A stretch of DNA of 64,000 bases from NCBI RefSeq assembly GCF_006715165.1, contig NZ_VFMS01000001.1, positions 3,720,001-3,784,000 on the forward strand, in the 5' to 3' direction. The position numbers and the translations under genes are program-made. The DNA is from Arthrobacter sp. SLBN-122. Its GTDB lineage: Bacteria; Actinomycetota; Actinomycetes; Actinomycetales; Micrococcaceae. Position 1 is the stretch's first letter. Each line of letters starts with the position of its first letter. Positions 56,685 through 64,000 of the stretch are shown one piece after another. The notes under the pieces are model-generated. The model searched no databases. It was given only the letters and a program-made list of their open reading frames with translations, and was not told where the DNA came from.

Positions 56685-57241
56685 GCGGCATTGTCAGGGT
56701 CTACAAGCGCGACGACGAGGGCACCCTCCACTTCCGGGAGGCCTGGTTCGACGAGGACTACTCGCAGTTCGTCATGAATTTCGGCGCTGTGGGGCACCAG
56801 AGCAAGACCGAGGAAACCGATGTCCCTGACGCTGCTGCGGCCGAGGGCCTCCTGGACGCCTTTGCAGCCCAATGCGAGGAGGACGGATTCGCCGAGATCC
56901 CCGCCGGGGAGCAGTTCTGGGTGGTGGCGCAGTTCGCGCTAAAGACCCGGGAAGGTACGGAGCGGGACCGCTACCTGGAGGAGAAGGCCACCGACGCCCT
57001 GATCAGCCACCTCGCCTGGCGGGGCCTTGGCACGGTGGAGCGTTCCGAATTCACGGACTACAAGCTCAACATCTTCTGCCTTTGCCCGGATGTGAACAAG
57101 GCCGTGAACGCCATCAAGGTCTGCGCCCGCGGCGAGGACCTGGACTTCACCAAGCTCAGCATCGGTGCCGCCCCCTACAGCGACCCCGACCATTACAAAC
57201 TCAAGCACTCAGCCAAGCCGGCCAGCAGCTTCACCCTCTAG
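56681..57241 (+). CDS. Unrecognised protein with WGR-like N-terminus
   Basis: 186 residues. The N-terminus (VRVYKRDDEGTLHFREAWFDEDY then FVMNFGAVGHQSKTEE) has the spacing of a WGR module, but with FGAVG in place of WGR-x-G. The rest (about 60-186) shows an alternating helix-strand pattern with IFCLCPDVNKAVNAIKVCARGEDL and no catalytic motif known to me. ATGA overlap with the DUF402 gene upstream; the AGGAGG of the next gene sits at its stop. Function unknown. Confidence 0.75.
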   Translation: MSGIVRVYKRDDEGTLHFREAWFDEDYSQFVMNFGAVGHQSKTEETDVPDAAAAEGLLDAFAAQCEEDGFAEIPAGEQFWVVAQFALKTREGTERDRYLEEKATDALISHLAWRGLGTVERSEFTDYKLNIFCLCPDVNKAVNAIKVCARGEDLDFTKLSIGAAPYSDPDHYKLKHSAKPASSFTL

Positions 57242-57250
57242 GAGGCGTCC

Positions 57251-58228
57251 TTGACCAGTTACCGCCGCGTTGGAAAATCAGGCCTGACCGTCTCCACCGT
57301 GGGGCTAGGCTGCAACAACCTCGGCCGCGCCAATACCGCCACTGAGTCGCAGGACGCAACGGACGCCGTCGTCCACGCGGCAGTCGATGCCGGCATTACC
57401 CTCTTCGATGTTGCCGACACCTACGGCCGCGAGCCCGGGTTGAGCGAGACCATGCTCGGCAAGGCCCTCGGAAAGCGGCGCTCCGGCGTGGTGCTGGCGA
57501 CCAAGTTCGGCATGGATATGAAGGGCGCCAGCGGGCCCGACTTCGGTGCCCGCGGGTCGCGGCGGTACATCATCCAGGCGGTGGAGGCTTCGCTGCGGCG
57601 CCTGGGCACGGACTGGATTGACCTCTACCAGTTCCACACGCCGGATCCGCTGACCCCCATCGATGAAACCCTCGCGGCGCTGGACACCTTGGTCCGCACC
57701 GGCAAGGTCCGCTACATCGGCCACTCCAACCGCTCCGGCTGGCAGATCGCCCAGGCGGAGTACGTGGCACGCGAACTGGGTACCGCCCGCTTCATCTCCA
57801 CCCAGAACCACTACAACCTCCTGGACCGGCGTGCCGAGCTTGAAGTGACCCCGGCCGCGGAGGAGTTCGGGCTCGGCGTCCTGCCGTACTTCCCGCTGGC
57901 CAACGGCCTCCTGACCGGCAAGTACGCACCGGGCCATGCGCCGGAAGGGTCCAGGCTCAGCCACACCCGCACCAATATGGTGGACGACGCCGACTGGGAC
58001 CAGTTGGGCCGGTTCAGCGCCTTCGCGAAGGAACGCGGGTTGACGGAGATCGAGGTGGCCTTCTCCTGGCTTGCCGCCCAGCCCTCGGTGGCCAGCGTCA
58101 TCGCCGGGGCCACCAGGCCGGAGCAGGTCAGGCAGAACGCGGAAGCGGCGGACTGGATCCCCACACCCGAAGACCTGGCCGCCCTGGACGGGATCTTCCC
58201 GGCGGTGCCCAAGGTCGCGCTCTTCTAG
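57251..58228 (+). CDS. Aldo/keto reductase
   Basis: 325 residues of the AKR barrel. Catalytic tetrad visible: Asp and Tyr in FDVADTYG, Lys in ATKFGMD, His in LYQFHTPD. NADPH-site residues lie in the SVIAGATRPEQV region, with a C-terminal PTPEDLAALD. Substrate unknown. TTG start with a perfect AGGAGG site overlapping the upstream stop. It lies 6 bp before the nucleoside hydrolase gene. Confidence 0.93.
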   Translation: MTSYRRVGKSGLTVSTVGLGCNNLGRANTATESQDATDAVVHAAVDAGITLFDVADTYGREPGLSETMLGKALGKRRSGVVLATKFGMDMKGASGPDFGARGSRRYIIQAVEASLRRLGTDWIDLYQFHTPDPLTPIDETLAALDTLVRTGKVRYIGHSNRSGWQIAQAEYVARELGTARFISTQNHYNLLDRRAELEVTPAAEEFGLGVLPYFPLANGLLTGKYAPGHAPEGSRLSHTRTNMVDDADWDQLGRFSAFAKERGLTEIEVAFSWLAAQPSVASVIAGATRPEQVRQNAEAADWIPTPEDLAALDGIFPAVPKVALF

Positions 58229-58234
58229 GCAGCC

Positions 58235-59260
58235 GTGCCCGCCTACCTCCTGGACGTTGATACCGGGATCGACGACGCCCTGGCCCTTGCCTACCTGGCG
58301 GCCCTCCCGGACACGGAGTTCGTGGCAGTCACTGCCACTCCCGGCAACGTGGACGCGGACCAGGTGGCCCGCAACACCCTTGCGTTGCTGGAACTGTGCG
58401 GACGGCCCGGGGTCCAGGTGGCCGTGGGTGCCCGCAAACCCCTGTCGATCCCGCTGCAGACCACCCCTGAGACCCACGGACCACAGGGGATCGGCTACGC
58501 CGTCCTGCCGGAGCCCGCCGGCCGGATCAGCGAACGCGATGCCGTGGACCTGTGGATCGAACATGCCAGGGCCAGGCCGGGGGAGCTTACCGCGCTCATC
58601 ACCGCCCCGCTGACCAACTTCGCCCTGGCGCTGCGCAGGGAACCGCAACTTCCCGACCTCCTGGCCAAAGTGGTGATCATGGGCGGTGCCTTCTACCACC
58701 AGGGCAACACCACCCCCACCGCCGAGTGGAACACGCACGTGGACCCGCACGCCGCCAAGGAGGTTTACGCTGCCTACCGCGGAAAACCGTTGCAGAAACT
58801 GCCCATCGTCTGTTCCCTGGACACCACCGAACGCATGGAGCTCCGCCCGGCCCACGTCGCGGCGCTGGCCCGGGCTGCAGGTGCCACCGTTCCCGAGCTG
58901 GTGCTCCCGGAAGACCCCGAGGGCAAGCGGAGCAGCTCCGACAACACCCTTATCAGGCACCTTTCGGATGCCCTGCGGTTCTACTTCGAATTCCACCGGC
59001 TCTACGATCAGGGCTACCTGGCCCACGTCCACGACTTTTTCGCCGCAGGAGTGGCGGCAGGCACGCTCAACTACACGGCCCGCCGTGCCACCGTAGACGT
59101 CGAAACGGAGTCGCCGCTCCTGGCGGGAACCACCGTGGCCGACTTCCGCGGGCTCTGGGGCACGCCCCCCAACGCCAGGATCGTGGCCGGCAACAACCCG
59201 GAGCAGGCGTTCCGCCGGCTGGTTTCCGCCGTTGGAATGCTGGCCCGCCGGGTGGGCTGA
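58235..59260 (+). CDS. Nucleoside hydrolase
   Basis: 341 residues of the IunH/RihB family, which splits ribonucleosides into base and ribose. Calcium-binding DVDTGIDDA (8-16), IMGGAFYHQGN, the EWNTHVDPHAAKEV block and the active-site HVHDFFAAG. Purine or pyrimidine preference cannot be told. GTG start. It is followed after 186 bp by an ECF transporter operon, suggesting linked salvage. Confidence 0.92.
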   Translation: MPAYLLDVDTGIDDALALAYLAALPDTEFVAVTATPGNVDADQVARNTLALLELCGRPGVQVAVGARKPLSIPLQTTPETHGPQGIGYAVLPEPAGRISERDAVDLWIEHARARPGELTALITAPLTNFALALRREPQLPDLLAKVVIMGGAFYHQGNTTPTAEWNTHVDPHAAKEVYAAYRGKPLQKLPIVCSLDTTERMELRPAHVAALARAAGATVPELVLPEDPEGKRSSSDNTLIRHLSDALRFYFEFHRLYDQGYLAHVHDFFAAGVAAGTLNYTARRATVDVETESPLLAGTTVADFRGLWGTPPNARIVAGNNPEQAFRRLVSAVGMLARRVG

Positions 59261-59319
59261 ACGGGCAGGCGGGCGGCACCCCGCCAGCAGGGCACCGCGC
59301 ATGGGACGCGGCCCGGGAT

Positions 59320-59418
59320 GGCCGGTAGAATGGGCCACGGACCGGCCCGGCGCAGTTGCCGCCGGCTGCTGCCGAGGTGACATAGGCAGCCACACTGACG
59401 GCCCGGCATTGCCGGGCC
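59320..59418 (+). promoter_or_regulatory. Structured RNA leader upstream of the ECF operon
   Basis: Three consecutive hairpins: 59320-59326 with 59341-59347; 59368-59373 with 59385-59390 around an 11-nt loop; 59400-59407 with 59411-59418. An AAAGGAA ribosome site follows. It does not contain the hallmark sequences of the thiamine, cobalamin, FMN or purine riboswitches, so a new or divergent element, or simply a GC-rich leader, are both possible. Confidence 0.4.
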
Positions 59419-59446
59419 ATTGCCTGCACCCAAAGGAACATTCCCC

Positions 59447-60325
59447 ATGTCATCGCCCTCTTTGACGCTCCCGTCCCAGGAACGCCCCGCGGCCCGCCGC
59501 CGGCTTCTGGAGATCCTCGGCGCCCTGGCCATCGCGGCCACCTATGTCTACCTGGTGCTCAACCAGCCCGCAGACATCACCGGAGGTCCGGGCAGCGCAT
59601 CGGCCCTGATCGCCCTCACCGGCTTCCTGGCAGGCGCGGTCCTGCTGATCGTCGCCGTCCTGCCCACGCTGGCGGCCTCTACTCTGGTGCTGATCCCGGT
59701 GGCGTTGGTCCTGAACATCGTGCTCGGCCAGTTCGTGGGCAGCACCCTGGTTCCCTTCTACCTCGACGCCATCGGCACGGTGCTGATTGCCGTCCTGGCC
59801 GGACCGGCCGCCGGCGCCGCCACGGGCGCGCTCAGCAGCATCGTCTGGTCCTTCTTCAACCCCACGGTGCTTCCGTTCGCCGCAGGCGCCGCGCTGATCG
59901 GGTGCCTGGCCGGGCTGGCAGCACGCTACGGCCTGTTCCGCCGCTTCTACCTGGCTCCCGTGGCCGGCTTCGTTACCGGGATCATCGCCGGCGTGGTCTC
60001 CGCCCCGGTAGCCGCCTTCGTCTTCGGCGGAACCTCGGGCGTGGCCACGGGTGCGATCGTCAGCGCCTTCCGGGCCATGGGCGACACCCTCCTGGCCGCC
60101 ATCACCAAGCAGGCGCTGATCTCCGACCCCATGGACAAGGCCATCGTGTTCACCATCGTGGCCATCCTGGTCTATGCCCTGCCCCGCCGGGCCCGCCAGC
60201 AGTTCCCCTTCATCCGGCGCCACCGGGTCCTGGCCGGCAGCGCGCCTGCGGCTGACGTTCCCGCCCGGGATTTGGCCCAGGGTTCGGCACAGGGGACCGC
60301 CCCGGACTCCGCACGGAAGGGCTGA
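59447..60325 (+). CDS. ECF transporter S component
   Basis: 292 residues with six membrane helices and a basic, Ala/Pro-rich tail (about 255-292). The segment VPFYLDAIGTVLIAVLAGPAAGAATGALSSI is characteristic of substrate-binding S proteins of energy-coupling-factor importers. The vitamin, nucleobase or other ligand cannot be read from sequence. The adjacent nucleoside hydrolase makes a base or nucleoside attractive. ATG at 59447 with AAAGGAA; an upstream ATG at 59420 lacks a site. Confidence 0.83.
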   Translation: MSSPSLTLPSQERPAARRRLLEILGALAIAATYVYLVLNQPADITGGPGSASALIALTGFLAGAVLLIVAVLPTLAASTLVLIPVALVLNIVLGQFVGSTLVPFYLDAIGTVLIAVLAGPAAGAATGALSSIVWSFFNPTVLPFAAGAALIGCLAGLAARYGLFRRFYLAPVAGFVTGIIAGVVSAPVAAFVFGGTSGVATGAIVSAFRAMGDTLLAAITKQALISDPMDKAIVFTIVAILVYALPRRARQQFPFIRRHRVLAGSAPAADVPARDLAQGSAQGTAPDSARKG

Positions 60326-60335
60326 CCATACCCCT

Positions 60336-61124
60336 GTGACGGCATCATCGGCAGGCAGGACGGCAACGGCGGCCAAACGCGGACGGCTCAACCCGCTGAC
60401 CTCGCTGACCGCTGCGGCGGCCACAGCGGCCATTACGACGGCGGGCGGCAGCTGGCCGCTGTCCCTCGCCGTGGCTGCCGCGTGCGTTGGCCTGTCCGTG
60501 GCGGGCGGCACGGCCCGCCGGGTGCTGCCGGCGGCTGCAGCAGTCCTGGTTCCGCTGGGCCTGTCACTGCTGTGGCTGCATGGGCTGTTCTTCCCCGAAG
60601 GACGGACTGTGCTGGCAGCGTGGGGACCTGCCCGGATCACGACAGAAGGCCTGGACTTCGCCGGGCAGCGGATCCTGCTGCTGGCCGCCGTGGTCCTGGC
60701 CCTGCTGCTGTTCTCCTTCAGCGTCGATGTCCCCGACCTCGTGGCCGCCTTGTCCGCCCGCGGGGTGCAGGGCCGGTTCGCTTTCGTCCTGGCCTCCACC
60801 CTGACCCTGCTCCCTGCCATCGCCGCCAGGGCACGGCGCATCCGCCAGGCCCAGGAATCGCGCGGCCTGGTGGTCTCCCGGAGCTTGGTGTCCAGGCTGG
60901 GCGCCTTCCGGCTGCAGGCCGTTCCGCTGGTCCTCTCCCTGATTGAAGACGCCGGCATCCGCGCTGCGGCGCTGGAAGCCCGAGGGCTCAGCAACACCGG
61001 GCCGAGGACCAGCTACCGTGAGGTGGCTGATTCCGGCCTGCAGCGGGCAGCACGCACCGTCCTGGTGATGGCGGCCCTGGCGGCAGTGGTTCTCCGAGTG
61101 GTCCAGGCGGGTGCCGGTGGCTGA
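60336..61124 (+). CDS. ECF transporter T component (EcfT)
   Basis: 262 residues. About five membrane helices and the two cytoplasmic coupling motifs: ARRIRQAQESRG and AALEARGLS (Ala-Arg-Gly), which dock onto the ATPases. The GTG start at 60336 lies ten bases after the S-gene stop; the open frame extends upstream through the S gene but without homology. Overlaps the ATPase gene by 14 bases. Confidence 0.88.
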   Translation: MTASSAGRTATAAKRGRLNPLTSLTAAAATAAITTAGGSWPLSLAVAAACVGLSVAGGTARRVLPAAAAVLVPLGLSLLWLHGLFFPEGRTVLAAWGPARITTEGLDFAGQRILLLAAVVLALLLFSFSVDVPDLVAALSARGVQGRFAFVLASTLTLLPAIAARARRIRQAQESRGLVVSRSLVSRLGAFRLQAVPLVLSLIEDAGIRAAALEARGLSNTGPRTSYREVADSGLQRAARTVLVMAALAAVVLRVVQAGAGG

Positions 61125-62745
61125 GCCCGTGGTGACCAGCGGCCCAGGTAATGCGGGCAAAGCAAGTAATGCCGGCGTGCCAGGCAAACCGGTACTGGCA
61201 GCCGGGATCCGGCACTTCACCTTCCACGACGGCCAGGCCCCGGCCCTGCACGATGTAACCGTGTCCTTTGCGCCGGGCTCCTTCACGGCCATCCTGGGCG
61301 CCTCCGGCAGCGGGAAATCAACCCTGGGCCGGTTGCTGGCCGGCTGGCTGCCTCCGGGCGGCCACGGGACACTGGCAGGGTTCCTCGAGTTGTCGGGCAC
61401 GCGGCTGGAGTTCGACGGCGGCCCGGGGGACTCCCGGATCGATCCCGCCCAGTGGGGCCGGCACGTGGGCTTTGTCCCGCAGGACCCCGCTGCCGTCCTG
61501 TCTACCGTGCGGGCCACTGTGGCGGAGGAACTGGCGTTCGGACTGGAAAATACCGGCACGGAGCGCGCTGACATGCAGGTGGCTGTAGAACGCACAGCCG
61601 GGCTGCTGGGACTTCGGAACCAACTGGACCAGGACCCCGCCCAGCTCTCAGGTGGCCAGCTGCGCCGCCTGGCCATCGGCTGCGCCATCATCGCCGGACC
61701 GCCCGTACTGGTCATGGACGAGCCCTTTGCCTCCCTGGACACGGCTGGCGCGGACAGTCTTGCCGCCCTGGTCCGGGACCTGCTGAAGCGGGGTACCGCC
61801 GTCGTCATCCTCAGCCAGATTGTGGACCCGCTGCTGCTGGGCGCCGACACCTGGATGGTGCTGTCTGATGGCACGGTCATCGCGTGTGGGCCTCCCGCCG
61901 GCACGGGAACCCGACAAACCGAAAGCGGGAACGGCCTGGGCATGCTGCCCTGGGCAATCCGGCGTCCGGCCAAACGGGACGCTGACGCGCCGCCAAGGCC
62001 GCCTGCAGGGCAACTGTCGGGACCGCCAGCGTTGCAGCTCCGCGGTGTGTCCTTTGCGTACCCGGGGCCACAAACCAACGGCAAAAGACGCGGCAAACGA
62101 TGGGGCAAGGCGGCACGGACGGAGGCGCCGAACCATGGCACCCCGGTGCTGCAGGACGTCCACCTGGCGGTGCAGCCCGGGGAAATCGTGGCGGTTACCG
62201 GGCCCAACGGCACCGGCAAATCCACGCTCCTGCGGCACTTCAACGGCCTGCTGCGGCCCACCGCGGGAACTGTCCTGGTCCGCGGCAATGACATTTCCGG
62301 CGCGCCCGTTGGAAGGACCGCGGCAGCCGTGGGCCTCCTGTTCCAGCAGCCGCGCGACCAGCTGTTTGAACGGACCGTACTGCGGGAGGTCAGCTTCGGG
62401 CTGGACCGCCTGGTGGGTCCGGACATGGCTGCAGGACGGGCCGTTGCAGCCCTTCAGGCAGTCGGCCTGGCGAAGGCCGCCGCCGAGCACCCCGCCGAGC
62501 TGCCGGCCTCAGCCCAGCGCCTCCTGGCGCTGGCCACCGTCCTGGCGCGCAGGCCCGCCGTCCTGGCGCTGGACGAGCCCACCGTGGCACTGGACGGCGA
62601 CGGACTGGCCCTGCTGGACGCCGCCGTTGGATCCGCTGCAGCGGAGGGCGCCGCCGTCGTGCTGGTCACCCATGACTTGGGCTACGCACGGACGGTGGCG
62701 CACCGCATCCTGATGCTCGACGGCGGCCGGTTGGCGCCGGCCTGA
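61111..62745 (+). CDS. Fused ECF A1-A2 ATPase
   Basis: 544 residues carrying two ABC ATPase domains in one chain. Domain 1: GASGSGKST from 63, LSGGQ from 179, VLVMDEPF. Linker about 265-330. Domain 2: GPNGTGKST from 364, VLALDEPT, and a degenerate signature LPASAQRLL (464-472) in place of LSGGQ. One of the two composite ATP sites is therefore probably inactive or asymmetric. GTG start inside the T gene. Completes an S-T-A operon. Confidence 0.92.
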   Translation: MPVAEPVVTSGPGNAGKASNAGVPGKPVLAAGIRHFTFHDGQAPALHDVTVSFAPGSFTAILGASGSGKSTLGRLLAGWLPPGGHGTLAGFLELSGTRLEFDGGPGDSRIDPAQWGRHVGFVPQDPAAVLSTVRATVAEELAFGLENTGTERADMQVAVERTAGLLGLRNQLDQDPAQLSGGQLRRLAIGCAIIAGPPVLVMDEPFASLDTAGADSLAALVRDLLKRGTAVVILSQIVDPLLLGADTWMVLSDGTVIACGPPAGTGTRQTESGNGLGMLPWAIRRPAKRDADAPPRPPAGQLSGPPALQLRGVSFAYPGPQTNGKRRGKRWGKAARTEAPNHGTPVLQDVHLAVQPGEIVAVTGPNGTGKSTLLRHFNGLLRPTAGTVLVRGNDISGAPVGRTAAAVGLLFQQPRDQLFERTVLREVSFGLDRLVGPDMAAGRAVAALQAVGLAKAAAEHPAELPASAQRLLALATVLARRPAVLALDEPTVALDGDGLALLDAAVGSAAAEGAAVVLVTHDLGYARTVAHRILMLDGGRLAPA

Positions 62746-62771
62746 CCGTCGGTATGACGGCGGCCGGCAGT

Positions 62772-62797
62772 GCGCGCCCGCCAGTGGGCGGGCGCGC
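62772..62797. terminator. Hairpin between the ECF operon and the fadB-like gene
   Basis: A perfect 11-bp stem (62772-62782 with 62787-62797) with a 4-nt loop, 26 bases after the ATPase stop and 8 bases past the convergent gene's stop. No T-run; bidirectional by position. Confidence 0.55.
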
Positions 62798-62805
62798 CAA
62801 TCCGC

Positions 62806-64000
62806 CTAGCCTGCGGCGGGGGACGCGACGCCCGGCGCCAGGAAGCGCTTGCCATTCACCCGCTCGGAGGCCCCCACCCGGTCCAGGTAGGGGGTGATGC
62901 CGCCCAGGAACATCGGCCAGCCGGCGCCCAGGATCATGCAGAGGTCGATGTCCTCCGGACCGGCGACGACGCCCTCATCCAGCATGAGGCCGATTTCCTC
63001 AGCCAGGGCATCCTGGACGCGGCGCAGCACCTGCTCGCCAGCGGAAGGGCTGGAGCCAAAGGACAGCATTTCCAGCGTGGAAGCGGGGATGGCCCGGGTG
63101 CCATCCGGGGAAGTCTCCCACAGTGCCTTGACGTTGTTGTCGATGAGCTTCTTGAGATTGGTGGATACCGGGAAACGGTCGCCGAACGCGGCGTGCAGCG
63201 ATTCCTGGACGTGCTGCGCCACGGGAAGGCCCACCATGGCCAGCAGCGTGAACGGCGTCATGGGCAGCCCCATGGGCCGGAGCGCATTGTCCGCCACCTC
63301 TGCCGGCGTGCCCTCATCAAAGGCGGCCGTGACTTCCCCCATGAGCCTCAGTAGGATGCGGTTGACCACGAATGCAGCGGCATCCTTGACCAGCACCCCG
63401 GTCTTCTTCAGGGACCTGGCCAGCTCGAAAGCGGTGGCCAGCACGGCGTCGTCGGTCCGCGGGGCCCGGACGATCTCCAGCAGCGGCATCACAGCCACGG
63501 GATTGAAGAAGTGGAACCCCACCAGCCGCTCAGGGTGTTGCAGGTCCGCGGCCATTTCCGTCACCGAGAGCGAGGACGTGTTCGTGGCCAGGATGCACTC
63601 CGGCGACACGATGGCCTCCAGTTCGGCGAAGACCTGCTTCTTGATGTGCAGTTCCTCAAAGACCGCCTCAATCACGAAGTCGGCGTCGGCGAAGACATCC
63701 TTTGACACCGAACCCGTCACCAGGGCCTTGGTGCGGTTGGCCGCGTCCTGGCTGACGCGCTTTTTCGCCAGCAGCTTGTCCACCTCGGCGTGGACGTAGG
63801 CCACGCCCTTGTCCACACGCGCCTGGTCGATGTCAGTCAGGACCACAGGCACCTTCAGCTGGCGGGCGAAGAGCAGGGCCAGCTGGCCGGCCATCAGCCC
63901 GGCGCCAACCACGCCCACTTTGGTGACGGGACGGGCCAGCCTGCGGTCAGGGGCGCCGGCCGGGCGCTTGGCCCGCTTCTGCACCAGGTCCAGGAAGGCA
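62806..64000 (-). CDS. FadB-like 3-hydroxyacyl-CoA dehydrogenase, 5' end outside the window
   Basis: At least 397 codons; the reading frame stays open to the right edge (AFLDLVQKRAK), so the N-terminal part, normally an enoyl-CoA hydratase domain in such proteins, is missing from view. The NAD-binding VGVVGAGLMAGQLA, the catalytic TNTSSLSVTEMA and HPERLVGFHFFNPVAVMPLLEI, and duplicated C-terminal HCDH domains are present. It oxidises L-3-hydroxyacyl-CoA in fatty-acid beta-oxidation. The usual thiolase partner would lie upstream, outside the window. Confidence 0.92.
   Translation of the reverse strand, partial: AFLDLVQKRAKRPAGAPDRRLARPVTKVGVVGAGLMAGQLALLFARQLKVPVVLTDIDQARVDKGVAYVHAEVDKLLAKKRVSQDAANRTKALVTGSVSKDVFADADFVIEAVFEELHIKKQVFAELEAIVSPECILATNTSSLSVTEMAADLQHPERLVGFHFFNPVAVMPLLEIVRAPRTDDAVLATAFELARSLKKTGVLVKDAAAFVVNRILLRLMGEVTAAFDEGTPAEVADNALRPMGLPMTPFTLLAMVGLPVAQHVQESLHAAFGDRFPVSTNLKKLIDNNVKALWETSPDGTRAIPASTLEMLSFGSSPSAGEQVLRRVQDALAEEIGLMLDEGVVAGPEDIDLCMILGAGWPMFLGGITPYLDRVGASERVNGKRFLAPGVASPAAG

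Noticed and set aside
59261..59446. Thiamine, cobalamin or FMN riboswitch upstream of the ECF operon
   Set aside because: Hallmark sequences (CTGAGA with its partner, the B12 box, the FMN core) were not found in the leader.
59450..60997. 515-codon minus-strand frame opposite the ECF S and T genes
   Set aside because: Low-complexity Arg/Ser/Ala product without motifs; antisense to two genes with clear membrane helices.
1..64000. tRNA, rRNA, CRISPR array, prophage or insertion sequence
   Set aside because: Read on both strands; no cloverleaf with a T-loop signature, no regular short repeats with spacers, no transposase or integrase gene was seen.

Overview
The window looks like a chromosomal segment of a high-GC actinobacterium of the Micrococcaceae, most likely Arthrobacter or Pseudarthrobacter. 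This is inferred from codon use, the gene content and the gene order. The evidence includes an actinobacterial-type SucB with two lipoyl domains, a HrdB/SigA sigma factor next to a DUF7455 gene and parE, SepH, DUF4192, DUF5998, DUF3093, DUF3710 and DUF3159 genes, a fused CydDC, and tandem TrkA proteins. No rRNA, tRNA, CRISPR array, prophage or insertion sequence is visible. The density is that of a core chromosome, with one small accessory patch (HNH endonuclease plus a RibD-like reductase, about 39.2-41.4 kb).

Layout. 0-3.6 kb: lipoate synthesis (lipB-lipA) and a divergent membrane-anchored Ser/Thr kinase-like protein. 3.6-9.2 kb: a TIGR01777 epimerase, a tricorn protease, OsmC and a small four-helix membrane protein. 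9.3-14.4 kb: lpdA-sucB (E3 and E2 of 2-oxo acid dehydrogenases, the clients of LipA/LipB) and the M17 aminopeptidase pepA. 14.6-18.4 kb: PAC2-family protein, MFS permease and DUF4192 protein. 18.7-22.8 kb: primary sigma factor, DUF7455 protein and parE. 22.8-30.5 kb: an M56 membrane protease and BlaI-type repressor divergent from cydA-cydB-cydDC (cytochrome bd oxidase and its assembly transporter). 30.6-36.4 kb: DinB-like protein, parC and a GNAT/acyl-CoA-synthetase lysine acetyltransferase. 36.4-39.1 kb: DUF5998 protein, phosphodiesterase and thymidine kinase. 39.2-41.4 kb: accessory patch. 41.5-56.7 kb: sepH, DUF3093, dut, DUF3710, OB-fold, DUF3159, two TrkA proteins, a KimA-like potassium permease, a TRAM RNA methyltransferase, acnA, dxs and a DUF402 protein, an order that resembles the mycobacterial dut-ceoBC-dxs region. 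56.7-62.7 kb: an unknown WGR-like protein, aldo/keto reductase, nucleoside hydrolase and a complete ECF transporter (S, T and a fused A1-A2). 62.8 kb to the end: the C-terminal part of a FadB-like 3-hydroxyacyl-CoA dehydrogenase.

The most interesting signal is a candidate regulon. Three copies of a 17-bp inverted repeat, TTCTAC-N5-GTAGAA, lie between the BlaI-type repressor and cydA. A fourth copy (11 of 12 positions) overlaps the promoter of the small four-helix membrane protein about 15 kb away. This predicts that a sensor-less M56/BlaI pair controls cytochrome bd oxidase and an uncharacterised membrane protein. Other points are: frequent leaderless starts (TAnnnT six to eight bases before the start codon), a palindrome-flanked promoter at the RibD-like gene, a structured leader in front of the ECF S component, an atypical kinase catalytic loop, and an alanine at the fluoroquinolone-critical position of ParC.
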